NCBI GenBank assembly: GCA_949487015.1
Contig: CATAQZ010000278.1
Span: 1 to 15,124, forward strand
DNA: 15,124 bases
DNA from: Flavobacteriales bacterium UBA4585
GTDB taxonomy: Bacteria; Bacteroidota; Bacteroidia; Flavobacteriales; Schleiferiaceae
Reading direction: 5' to 3'
Shown here: positions 1-7,031 of the stretch, in pieces
How the letters are laid out: each line of letters begins with the position of its first letter
Position numbering within the stretch: the stretch's first letter is position 1
Translations under genes and position numbers: made by a program
Notes under the pieces: generated by a model
Told to the model about the DNA's origin: nothing
Databases searched by the model: none
Seen by the model: only the letters and a program-made list of their open reading frames with translations

Positions 1-425
1 CTTTTGAACCACAACCTTACCCTGGCGCGCCACGTTTCACTACAACGACTATAACCCCTAATACACCTTTTACGATAAATGGGATTGAAGTCATTCCTAT
101 TGGTGTGAACCATGGAAACTTACCCATCTTAGGCTATAGGATAGGGGATACAGCCTATTTAACGGATGTCAACTGTATTCCAGAAGCTGCATTGGAGCAA
201 TTAAAAGGATGCAACTATTTAATTCTTGACGCCTTGCATAGAAAAGTACACCACAGTCACTTTAATCTGGAACAAGCCATTTCCTGGGCAAAAGAAATAA
301 ACGCTAAGCATACCTATTTCATTCACATGAGTCATTACATGGGGAAACACGAAGATGTTGAGCGTGAATTGCCAGAAAGAATGCACCTAAGTTACGATGG
401 TCTCAGGCTGCCTGTGACGCTTTAG
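1..425 (+). CDS. MBL-fold metal-dependent hydrolase, PhnP/RNase Z-like (3' part only)
   Basis: This is the C-terminal part of a metallo-beta-lactamase-fold hydrolase. The frame is open from base 3, so 140 residues are visible and the 5' end, including the HxHxDH metal motif, lies outside the window. A GTG at 105 opens the same frame but is internal, because homologous sequence continues upstream of it. Visible motifs are His in VNHGNLP (visible residue 37), Asp in YLTDVN (55), the HHSHF segment (83-87) and HMSH (108-111). These match the later metal-ligand motifs of the PhnP/RNase Z-like branch, which hydrolyses phosphodiester bonds. The natural substrate cannot be told from this fragment. 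The stop codon overlaps the stop of the opposing dihydroorotase-like gene by four bases. The family assignment is secure; the specific reaction is not. Confidence 0.85.
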   Translation, partial: FEPQPYPGAPRFTTTTITPNTPFTINGIEVIPIGVNHGNLPILGYRIGDTAYLTDVNCIPEAALEQLKGCNYLILDALHRKVHHSHFNLEQAISWAKEINAKHTYFIHMSHYMGKHEDVERELPERMHLSYDGLRLPVTL

Positions 426-1666
426 TTGCCGAGGTATTGACCATTTACGTACACTCCAACGACACGATGTTCAGCCGTTGTCCCTTTGAATGGATTATTG
501 TGTGCCTTCGATGCAAAACCCGTAAGGTCAGAGCCGTTTTCATCGATGATCGTAAATTCGGCTATTGCCCCTTCAACAATCTTTAATTCAGGAAGGCCTA
601 GAAGTGCGCGCGGGTTCGTTGAGCAAACTTGCTGTAGTACGGTCCAGTCCAGTTTCCTTGCATCTAAGAGATGCACCAGTGCACCTTCAAAACCGGCCAT
701 ACCAAAAGATGCGTTATCAAACTCACATGCCTTTTGTTCAATATCCTTAGGCAAGTGATCCACAGCTAAACAGTCTACAGTGCCGTCCTCAAGAGCCGAC
801 CAAAGCGCTTGCTGGTCCAGCGCTGTTCGTAGCGGTGGGGTTACCTTAAAATTGGCATCATAGGTTGCCACAGCGGTTTCATCGAAAAGTAAGTGATGCA
901 TGTTCACACTACAAGTTAGATTCAAGCCTTTAGACTTGGCCTTTCGTATGGCGTCGATACCTTCTGCAGTGCTGACACTAGCGATGTGCATACTACCTTC
1001 TGTGTATTCCAATAACTTTAAATCCCGATTGATTTGCACGGATTCGGCAATATCTGGGATCCCTTTCAAACCTACATACGTTGAAGTAACTCCCTCGTTG
1101 ACTTGACCATTAACTGCAAGGTTAGAATCCTCCGGATGCACCATGATGCGGCCAAAAGGTTTCGTGTACAAAAGGGCCAATTTCAAGAGATTCGCGTTGT
1201 ACATTCCGTGTTTGTAATCACCGAACAACAGGGTACCGTGCTGGTACATGTCGAACATGTCGCTCATCTCTTTACCAGCGCCTGACTTGCTTGCTGCACC
1301 TATAGGGACTAAGTTAACAGCGGTACTATCACCCTTACTTAGAATAAATTCTACGCCCGTCTTGTTTTCAATTCCTGGGGTTCCATTGCTTACTACACCC
1401 ACAGCCGTAAAACCACCCGATGCGGCAGCGGCTGCACCGGTCTCTAAAGTTTCACATTCTTCGTTACCAGGCTCACCTAGATCACTATGCAGTTCTGCAA
1501 AACCTGTGGTTAAAGTTGCACCAGCTAAATCTATGCTGGGACAATCGAGTGCAGCGAGGTCTCCTATGGAAGTGATCTGAGTTCCTTCAACTAAAATATC
1601 TACGGTTTGTAAATGGTAAGGACTTTGAACGTCAACTACGTAGGCATTTTTGAAGAGGAGTTGCAT
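422..1666 (-). CDS. Dihydroorotase-like amidohydrolase with degenerate metal site
   Basis: The 414-residue protein has the full length and architecture of a class I dihydroorotase: an N-terminal beta domain, TIM barrel and C-terminal beta strands. Landmarks are LHSDLGEPG (59-67), FGDYK (148-152), HPED (177-180), HIASVST (227-233), MHHLL (256-260), FKVTPPLR (273-280) and AVDHLP (301-306). In an active enzyme the first motif is HxHxREPG and the third contains HxxHVST. Here the second metal His is Asp62, the substrate Arg is Gly64 and the barrel His is Ser230. His60, Asp150, His177 and Asp303 remain. Flavobacteriia often carry such a divergent copy beside a canonical dihydroorotase, so a non-catalytic or altered role is likely. 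It is the last gene of the operon, starting five bases after the BatA-like stop. I withhold the symbol pyrC because activity is doubtful. Confidence 0.85.
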   Translation of the reverse strand: MQLLFKNAYVVDVQSPYHLQTVDILVEGTQITSIGDLAALDCPSIDLAGATLTTGFAELHSDLGEPGNEECETLETGAAAAASGGFTAVGVVSNGTPGIENKTGVEFILSKGDSTAVNLVPIGAASKSGAGKEMSDMFDMYQHGTLLFGDYKHGMYNANLLKLALLYTKPFGRIMVHPEDSNLAVNGQVNEGVTSTYVGLKGIPDIAESVQINRDLKLLEYTEGSMHIASVSTAEGIDAIRKAKSKGLNLTCSVNMHHLLFDETAVATYDANFKVTPPLRTALDQQALWSALEDGTVDCLAVDHLPKDIEQKACEFDNASFGMAGFEGALVHLLDARKLDWTVLQQVCSTNPRALLGLPELKIVEGAIAEFTIIDENGSDLTGFASKAHNNPFKGTTAEHRVVGVYVNGQYLGN

Positions 1667-1671
1667 CTCGA

Positions 1672-3129
1672 TTAAATTTTAGCAAAAATAAGGGCAATTA
1701 GCGCGCAAAACAATGCAAGTGCCAAAGCTATTTTACTTTCCGTCCAAAATTGGACCGATTTCCGCACTGCCAAAGGCGTTCTCGTCCATTCAAAATAGTG
1801 AATATCAGCGGTATCCAACCGCATTCTATTGTTTAAATAGTGATCCTCACCATAATTCAGAAGTTCGGTAAACTCTTTTTTCAATTGTAGGCTAGACGCC
1901 CATTGCAAGAGCGCTTTGTAGTAGGGATGATCCGCATCAGCGATGGGAAAGGCTTGCTCATAAATGGTAGAACCATTTGCCAATTCTTGATAGCCCGCTA
2001 ATACGTTACCGTCAGCAGTTTGCAAAAGAGGTTGTAAATGCCTTAAGTCAGTTCCAGACCACTGCTTCGGATTGGGCCAACGGTTTCGCTCTGAAGCGCC
2101 AATGAAAAACGCAGTATAGAATGGATCGTCTAGATTTGGAAGTGAGCCGTCTTCTAACGCTTCCGATGTTTCGTCAGCTATGCGCAGCAGAACATAATCG
2201 GGTTTTTTAAGGTCTTCTGGAATGAATGAAAAGCCATTCAATAGAATGATGGCTTCAGATGGCAATTGTTGCAAAGCTGTCGCATTGGTATAAGTCAACT
2301 GCTGGTCAACAGTCCAAGCCGTGAGCTTCGGAACCGAAGGAGCGTTCAATACAATTATGGGCAAGCGCATCGGCCTGCGGAGTATTTGCATGTTGTCCTC
2401 AAGAATAGAATCTGCCGAATGCGAGAGGTATAATTCATCCGTCGCAATGGACCACCAAGGAATATGCACAATACTGTCTAATTCCTGTAAAACGAGCTGC
2501 GTTGAATCACGAACTTCCCAAACTCCTTTGTAGGGTCCATTAGTGATGGCAAAGGATTGTTCTCTAGTATTCTCGCTCACTAATGAAATGGTCCCATTAA
2601 ATAACGGTGTTCGCTTGGGCAAATAGTAGGCGCCGGCTCCTTCTGGCAAAGAGGCAAAACCAGTCGAAATTAGTATGGCCTCATCGAAGTCTTGTAATGG
2701 CGCAGTAGAGGCAGGCCAATCCTTCAACGCTTCCTCCAATTCATCTGAACGTAGTAAACCCAATGTAATGCCTCCTCTGACATGCACCGTAAACGTTCCT
2801 TTTGGCAGTTCATCAATGGCCGCAGGCAACCAGATTGACTTTTGAGACCAAAGCGCAGGCGAATTATCGATGAGCAGAGTAGTGGTAGTGCGTGTAATTC
2901 TAGGCCCCGATAGTGAAAGGAAAAATAAGGCTATGACGAGCATACGAAGTAAAACCAGCAACCATTCTTTCAATTTATTACGCCTCCGGTCTTGTGTTTT
3001 GAATTGCTCTAACCACATTAAGGATGGAATAAGAATGGGTTTGATGGCTCGACGCCCTAATAAGTGTATGATAGGAACGATTAGCGCAAAAGCTGCACCC
3101 CATAACCATTGCGGCGTCTCAAATACCAT
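1672..3129 (-). CDS. BatA-like double-transmembrane protein with degenerate vWA-like region
   Basis: The 485-residue protein begins with the N-terminal double-transmembrane region typical of Bacteroidota BatA-like proteins. A first helix spans about 9-25 (WLWGAAFALIVPIIHLL), followed by a short conserved segment (IPSLMWLEQF) and a second helix at about 56-74. A third helix lies near the C-terminus (465-482), ahead of a tiny tail ending FAKI, so the bulk of the protein probably faces the periplasm. Residues 84-92 (TLLIDNSPA) sit where a von Willebrand A domain would carry its DxSxS metal motif, but the last Ser is Ala92. Such proteins are often 600 or more residues, so this one is short. Its start overlaps the upstream hydrolase by 11 bases and its stop lies five bases before the dihydroorotase-like gene, a pairing I recognise from other Flavobacteriia. 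The function is unknown; an envelope scaffold role is only a guess. Confidence 0.8.
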   Translation of the reverse strand: MVFETPQWLWGAAFALIVPIIHLLGRRAIKPILIPSLMWLEQFKTQDRRRNKLKEWLLVLLRMLVIALFFLSLSGPRITRTTTTLLIDNSPALWSQKSIWLPAAIDELPKGTFTVHVRGGITLGLLRSDELEEALKDWPASTAPLQDFDEAILISTGFASLPEGAGAYYLPKRTPLFNGTISLVSENTREQSFAITNGPYKGVWEVRDSTQLVLQELDSIVHIPWWSIATDELYLSHSADSILEDNMQILRRPMRLPIIVLNAPSVPKLTAWTVDQQLTYTNATALQQLPSEAIILLNGFSFIPEDLKKPDYVLLRIADETSEALEDGSLPNLDDPFYTAFFIGASERNRWPNPKQWSGTDLRHLQPLLQTADGNVLAGYQELANGSTIYEQAFPIADADHPYYKALLQWASSLQLKKEFTELLNYGEDHYLNNRMRLDTADIHYFEWTRTPLAVRKSVQFWTESKIALALALFCALIALIFAKI

Positions 3130-4120
3130 CAGTAGAGCATTTTGTTAGAAAAGCTAAGGTAGTTTCAAAGACGAATTTCGCTTCCTCGCTTGTTTGATGG
3201 TTATGGATGACATGATCCTTACAAGCACAATTGGACCACTCTTTAATGGATGAGCTCAAATTTTCATGCATCCATTGCGCCTTATCAACGCTGACCACTT
3301 TATCCCTCATTTCATCCGATTCGTTCCACATCATCGTCAAAGAAGGTGTTGTGACTGCCTTGAATGTGGACTCTAACATGGTAGTTTCTAATAACCATTG
3401 CATTTGAACGACACTTTCCCAACAGTAAGAGCGGTGTTTACATTCCTCTATGATGCCATCTTCGCGCGGGGCTAAATCACGATAATTTTGACCAGAGGTC
3501 CATTTAAGTAACTCCAAACCCCAAGGACCATTTACCAATGCCGCTAGAGGATCATGCAATCTAATGTTGGGACTGTAATTTACTAAGGCATACACTTTAT
3601 TTGGGAAAGTCGCCGCTAGTTTAAGGGCCAAAGGAGTACCCGTGCTGCAAGACATAATAATGACCTTCTTCCCTAATGTAGTAGCTAACGCGAAGTCTCT
3701 TTTCGCTTTCTCCCAAGCGGCGGTTGCAGTATAGGTTGCATATCTTATCGAATCTTCCTCTTGCAAGCCGTGCCCAGCAATTCGTGGATAATAGGCATTC
3801 GCCTTAAGTCGTTCAGCAATCCAAAAACGGACCGAATCGCCTTCATGCTGTGTTGCACTAAATCCATGTAAATACAATACGACGTATTCACTTTCTCTTT
3901 CGCCGTCTTGCCAGACAACGGAACTCAATGCGCAGGGTTCTGCATTTAAATGCCTATCGTAGTTCAATAAACTATCGTTGATTAGCTCCAAAGGAGTGTG
4001 TACAGCAGGAAAAGAGACATCGTAGTGTGGTGGAGCAGAGGTTGGTCCAGAATAATAAAATGCCGTTACTAACAAAAGAACGCTGACGCAGCTCCATACG
4101 ATTCGTTTTAAAACCTTCAT
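3119..4120 (-). CDS. Membrane-anchored or exported alpha/beta hydrolase
   Basis: The 333-residue protein has an N-terminal hydrophobic segment (about 8-23) that is either a signal anchor or an uncleaved signal, and then an alpha/beta-hydrolase fold. Visible landmarks are the oxyanion-type YLHGFSA (83-89), RIAGHG (113-118), a nucleophile elbow MSCSTG (156-161) with Ser159, an acid candidate in WNESDE (Asp269) or at Asp273, and a late His in CKDHVIHNH (His303 or His306). The elbow reads S-x-S-x-G rather than the usual G-x-S-x-G. Several cysteines near the end (298, 300, 328) could form disulfides outside the cytoplasm. Substrate is unknown; carboxylesterase or lipase-like activity is the default expectation. 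Its ATG overlaps the TGA of the upstream CFFC protein (ATGA), implying translational coupling, although no functional link to the transporter is evident from sequence. Confidence 0.85.
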   Translation of the reverse strand: MKVLKRIVWSCVSVLLLVTAFYYSGPTSAPPHYDVSFPAVHTPLELINDSLLNYDRHLNAEPCALSSVVWQDGERESEYVVLYLHGFSATQHEGDSVRFWIAERLKANAYYPRIAGHGLQEEDSIRYATYTATAAWEKAKRDFALATTLGKKVIIMSCSTGTPLALKLAATFPNKVYALVNYSPNIRLHDPLAALVNGPWGLELLKWTSGQNYRDLAPREDGIIEECKHRSYCWESVVQMQWLLETTMLESTFKAVTTPSLTMMWNESDEMRDKVVSVDKAQWMHENLSSSIKEWSNCACKDHVIHNHQTSEEAKFVFETTLAFLTKCSTDGI

Positions 4121-4536
4121 TCCAAAGCCTCTTTAAGGGTGAGCGGGAATTTTAATGGGTCCGCATTTAACTGTAAAACGCCTTTAAACGTAATCACATC
4201 GTCCGTGAGGTACTTTTCTGCCTTTGATAAATCCAATTCTAAAACACTCTCAGGACCAGCTGCTCCACAGAAGAAACAACTGGAGAACGGGAAAGCACTT
4301 AACGCGTATTGTGCATTGACGGCATCTAGCGCAATGACATATCCTGTGATTTTTACATATTTCCCGTCCCATTTCTTCAACTCATCCGTCCAAACAGGAA
4401 CTTGAACCCAGGTTGCTGTGGTGGGTTCGAATACTTCCTCAAAGGTTAGCCGTTCAAAGGTGTTCCAACTTAAACGCTCTTGAGCGAAGCTTGGCAAGCA
4501 CAGGATAATGGATAGGAGTAGGGTTAATCTTTTCAT
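4117..4536 (-). CDS. Exported CFFC-motif protein, DUF3299-like (copy 1)
   Basis: This is a 139-residue protein with a clear Sec signal peptide (basic MKR, hydrophobic core, cleavage probably after SFA at about 18). The mature part is only about 120 residues, all predicted beta-rich, resembling a small OB-like barrel. The hallmark is QYALSAFPFSSCFFCG (76-91), with Cys87 and Cys90 in a Cys-x-x-Cys pair, then GPESVLEL. This pattern occurs in small exported Bacteroidota proteins encoded next to MacB-like ABC transporters; I relate it to the DUF3299 group from memory and family context. The two cysteines could bind a metal or act in thiol redox chemistry. It is paralogous to the gene immediately before it in the operon and coupled to both neighbours by ATGA overlaps. 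Function is otherwise unproven. Confidence 0.8.
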   Translation of the reverse strand: MKRLTLLLSIILCLPSFAQERLSWNTFERLTFEEVFEPTTATWVQVPVWTDELKKWDGKYVKITGYVIALDAVNAQYALSAFPFSSCFFCGAAGPESVLELDLSKAEKYLTDDVITFKGVLQLNADPLKFPLTLKEALE

Positions 4537-4949
4537 CCTGCAAATTCAACGTTTTTAAGGATAAAGAATAAACGGTACGGATCCTTCTTGTTAAATACGA
4601 GAAGGCCTTTGACGACAACGAATTGGTCTGTTATCAATGCATCCGGCCGATCCTTAAATACTAGTTCAACCACCGTGTTGGGTTCAGCATTTCCACAAAA
4701 AAAGCAGCTCGAAAAGGCATAGCGGCTCAGCGCATATTGACTGCCTTCAACATCAACGGGTACGAGGTAACCTTGAAGTACCACTTCGTGCAGTTCATAT
4801 GGGTCTAAATACGAAGGAAATTGCGGAGCGTAAAGACCGTCTGGCGTAGTACTGTAGGGGACAGCCAAAAGTTCCCACGGAACGACTTTCTGTGCCAATG
4901 CGGGCAACGAAAATGCGCTTAATACGAGAGTAAGCAGGAAGTTTTTCAT
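4533..4949 (-). CDS. Exported CFFC-motif protein, DUF3299-like (copy 2)
   Basis: This 138-residue tandem paralogue of the following gene has a signal peptide of the form MKNFLLTLVLSAFSLPALA, cleaved probably after residue 19. It shares the core QYALSRYAFSSCFFCG (71-86) with Cys82 and Cys85. After the motif it has NAEPNTVVEL where copy 1 has AAGPESVLEL, and the N-terminal 50 mature residues differ strongly, with a Pro/Tyr-rich stretch (about 31-51). The shared strand pattern (GY-V-VDVEGSQYALS against GY-I-LDAVNAQYALS) shows common ancestry by duplication. It directly follows the permease with an ATGA overlap, so it is probably made in step with the transporter and acts with it in the periplasm. 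Metal binding or redox chemistry by the cysteine pair is an inference. Confidence 0.8.
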   Translation of the reverse strand: MKNFLLTLVLSAFSLPALAQKVVPWELLAVPYSTTPDGLYAPQFPSYLDPYELHEVVLQGYLVPVDVEGSQYALSRYAFSSCFFCGNAEPNTVVELVFKDRPDALITDQFVVVKGLLVFNKKDPYRLFFILKNVEFAG

Positions 4950-6025
4950 TTCTTTTCTAGGTTTAGATACAGCAAAACAGCGGCTAGTGCGAGTGGTACT
5001 AAACCAATGGCCGCTTTAAATGCCGTTAGCGGCAAACTGAAAATGTAGAAGAGCAGAAGGCCACATAATGCGCCAACAAGTCCTGCAAATAGGTACAAGC
5101 CATAAGCAGCTGAGAAAATACGGCTCATTTTTACGCCTTTAATACGAAGAAGCTGCACTGTTGAGCGCTCGGTCATCCCAATAAAGTAGAGGAACGCAAC
5201 AAAAAGAAGGCCTACGAAAGCGGATATCACCTGACCATAAAGCGTTGCGCGATCTAGCAGGGGTTGCCATTGTTTTTGTAATTGGCCAAAGATGAAAACT
5301 GGAAAGGCACCTTGCTCATTGGTGCGCTTGGAAATCACTCCAGGAAGCATCAGGAGTCCAGACTTAGACTTTAACTTCACTAACAAAGATGTAAACTCTT
5401 TATTATCAGAATTATGCATCCCCAAGTAAGCATCCTTTGTAACGAAGTAAGACTGTTCATCCGCAGCTCGTTCGGCGGTAAAGATTCCCGATATCTGTAG
5501 TTCGTGGTGTGCGTGTGTCTCACCCCTTGAATCGCTGCCGTGGGCAGTATGCACCGTTGTACCAAGGATGTAGTTGTGTTGCGCAGCCAGAGCTGCACTT
5601 ACAGCGATGTCGTTTGCATTTTGAGGTCGAGTACCTTCTTCGAAGTGAATACCGAACCAATCGTAGTAATTTGAATCGGTTCCAACGACAGGGATGCCGC
5701 CTATGTTATCCCCGAGTGATATCGCGCAAACCTCTTGAACTAACGGGTGTTTCTTCCAGTATTCTGCTGTCTCATTGGAAAGGTTACCCGTAGGGTTTTC
5801 CATCCGGTATAATGCACTCGCTACTATCTGGGTAGGTGCACCCTTATATCCAATGACCACATCAACTAGAGCGGCACTTTCTTGCCAGCGTTGATAGATA
5901 TACTGCTGTGCAGCACCCGGCAAATGCAATACAATAGAGGTGAGTAAGGAAAGTACTAATGCGATACCCAAAACGACCCAACGTTTTTTAAACTGCGACC
6001 ACCATATTCTGAATATTAGACTCAT
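4946..6025 (-). CDS. MacB/FtsX-type ABC transporter permease with His-rich loop
   Basis: The 359-residue inner-membrane protein has the four-helix topology of the MacB/FtsX/LolC family: helix 1 at about 17-36, then a roughly 225-residue extracytoplasmic domain, then helices at about 264-284, 307-329 and 335-355. The segment DVVIGYKGAPTQIVAS (55-70) followed by NPTGN (77-81) matches, from my knowledge of the family, the VVGAKGSPLQ...PTGN signature of the MacB-like permeases found in zinc-starvation operons such as P. aeruginosa PA4063-PA4066. The extracytoplasmic domain contains HTAHGSDSRGETHAHH (159-174), with five histidines in 16 residues, suggesting transient metal binding. It overlaps its ATPase upstream and a CFFC protein downstream by four bases each. 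The permease assignment is firm; metal as the substrate is inferred. Confidence 0.87.
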   Translation of the reverse strand: MSLIFRIWWSQFKKRWVVLGIALVLSLLTSIVLHLPGAAQQYIYQRWQESAALVDVVIGYKGAPTQIVASALYRMENPTGNLSNETAEYWKKHPLVQEVCAISLGDNIGGIPVVGTDSNYYDWFGIHFEEGTRPQNANDIAVSAALAAQHNYILGTTVHTAHGSDSRGETHAHHELQISGIFTAERAADEQSYFVTKDAYLGMHNSDNKEFTSLLVKLKSKSGLLMLPGVISKRTNEQGAFPVFIFGQLQKQWQPLLDRATLYGQVISAFVGLLFVAFLYFIGMTERSTVQLLRIKGVKMSRIFSAAYGLYLFAGLVGALCGLLLFYIFSLPLTAFKAAIGLVPLALAAVLLYLNLEKK

Positions 6026-6561
6026 AATGCAATGTGGTGGTTTTGAATAGCGCCCTGGAGTAGCCGGATATCGTGGGTCACGATAATGAGTTTTTTGTTC
6101 GGATAATCACTGCGAAACTGCACAAAGAGTGCAATAGCAGCCAAGGCCCAATCATCATCTAATGCACTAGTCGGTTCGTCTAATAAAATCCATTGCGCAT
6201 CTTCTGCTAAAACCCAAGCAAGCCAAAAGCGCTGTTGCTGGCCGATACTTAATTCGTCAGGAAGTTTATCGAAATGATCTTCAAGCCCGAGGGTAATTGC
6301 AATGGATTCCCACGTTTTATCCACAGTCATCGAAAGTTGCTCCCGCAAGGACATGTAACTGATCCATTGCGGTTGTTGGGGCATTAAGGCCGTTTTCTCC
6401 GCATGGACCAATGCAGCTTGTTCAGTAGTTAAATCACCATGAAGTGCACGTAATAAGGTGGTCTTACCCACGCCTGAAGGACCCGTGACTAATGTTATTC
6501 CATCTGGAAATTTCAATTCCGGGTAGGTAAGCGTATAGGTTGGTGTAAGTTGTATCTCCAT
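6022..6561 (-). CDS. ABC transporter ATP-binding protein, LolD/MacB-like, short
   Basis: I chose the ATG at 6561, giving 179 residues. A TTG at 6570 would add three residues and overlap the preceding stop, but ATG gives a normal five-base gap and a natural beginning (MEIQLTP). Motifs are complete: Walker A GPSGVGKT (27-34), Q-loop Gln62 in MPQQ, signature LSIGQ (104-108; canonical LSGGQ), Walker B ILLDE (125-129), D-loop SALD (132-135) and H-loop His163 in VTHD. It should hydrolyse ATP in the cytoplasm and drive the adjacent permease, which starts within its stop codon. At 179 residues it is shorter than typical LolD-type subunits of about 220-230, mainly through a trimmed N-terminal beta region and C-terminus. 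The short length seems genuine because both ends are constrained by neighbouring genes. Confidence 0.9.
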   Translation of the reverse strand: MEIQLTPTYTLTYPELKFPDGITLVTGPSGVGKTTLLRALHGDLTTEQAALVHAEKTALMPQQPQWISYMSLREQLSMTVDKTWESIAITLGLEDHFDKLPDELSIGQQQRFWLAWVLAEDAQWILLDEPTSALDDDWALAAIALFVQFRSDYPNKKLIIVTHDIRLLQGAIQNHHIAL

Positions 6562-6566
6562 GGCAA

Positions 6567-7031
6567 TCAAATCGAAGCTAGTGACAATACTAAAGCAACT
6601 GCGCTAAGGGCATAAATTAATTTCCCAATGATACCAAGGGTAATGCCTATGGTCGCAAGTAAAGCGCTGCGCAAACTCTTTGATATGCTGCTATTGGAAC
6701 TGTATTGACCGATAAAGGCGCCTATAAATGCCCCTACAAACATTCCAGGGCCAGTGATCAACCCCAATAATAGCCCTATGGTTGCACCTCGAGAGGCGGC
6801 CTTTGATCCACCACCGCGTTTAGCAATGAATCCTGGCAAAAAATAATCGGCCAGGAAAAACAAGAGACCCACGAATGCCCACAGGTAAATCCACACTAAG
6901 CGATCAGGCGGTAGTGCACTGGACTGGGCGAGTAGAAATAAACCCGCAGTCGACAACAGAGGACCCGGCAACAATGGCAATACAGCGCCAACCACACCGG
7001 AAATCAATAAAATCCAAGCAACGAATTCCAT
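6567..7031 (-). CDS. DUF456 family membrane protein
   Basis: The start is placed at ATG 7031 (154 residues). A TTG at 7058 extends the frame by nine residues, but the family normally begins just before the first hydrophobic stretch, as this ATG does. The protein is almost entirely hydrophobic: membrane segments at about 3-34 (with the LPLLPGPLLS turn typical of DUF456), 45-66, a Gly-rich pair within 83-108 (GATIGLLLGLITGPG, then GAFIGAFIG) and 122-150. A cytoplasmic-looking basic patch, KRGGGSK, lies at 71-77. No catalytic residue stands out and the family's function is unknown. It is the first gene of the minus-strand operon, 58 bases from the divergently transcribed nuclease gene, and ends five bases before the ATPase start. 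Its relation to the ABC transporter is unclear. Confidence 0.85.
   Translation of the reverse strand: MEFVAWILLISGVVGAVLPLLPGPLLSTAGLFLLAQSSALPPDRLVWIYLWAFVGLLFFLADYFLPGFIAKRGGGSKAASRGATIGLLLGLITGPGMFVGAFIGAFIGQYSSNSSISKSLRSALLATIGITLGIIGKLIYALSAVALVLSLASI

Larger units (their letters stand above)
422..7031 (-). other. Putative eight-gene operon
   Basis: Eight minus-strand genes follow each other with gaps of at most five bases or overlaps. Four junctions (ATPase/permease, permease/CFFC copy 2, CFFC copy 2/copy 1, CFFC copy 1/hydrolase) are exact ATGA stop-start overlaps. The hydrolase/BatA-like junction overlaps by 11 bases, and the two remaining junctions have five-base gaps. No room exists for internal terminators between genes, so co-transcription from the 7032-7089 region is likely, although promoters inside coding sequence cannot be excluded. 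Confidence 0.7.

Noticed and set aside
105..425. A 106-residue gene starting at GTG 105
   Set aside because: The frame continues upstream to base 3 with metal-hydrolase-like sequence, so this is the tail of a longer gene cut by the window edge.
4139..4405. An 88-residue plus-strand frame opposite the CFFC gene
   Set aside because: It is fully antisense to a well-supported gene with no recognisable features.
6562..6570. TTG start for the ABC ATPase giving a 4-base overlap
   Set aside because: ATG at 6561 is a stronger start and loses no conserved residue. The TTG form remains possible because neighbouring genes use 4-base overlaps.
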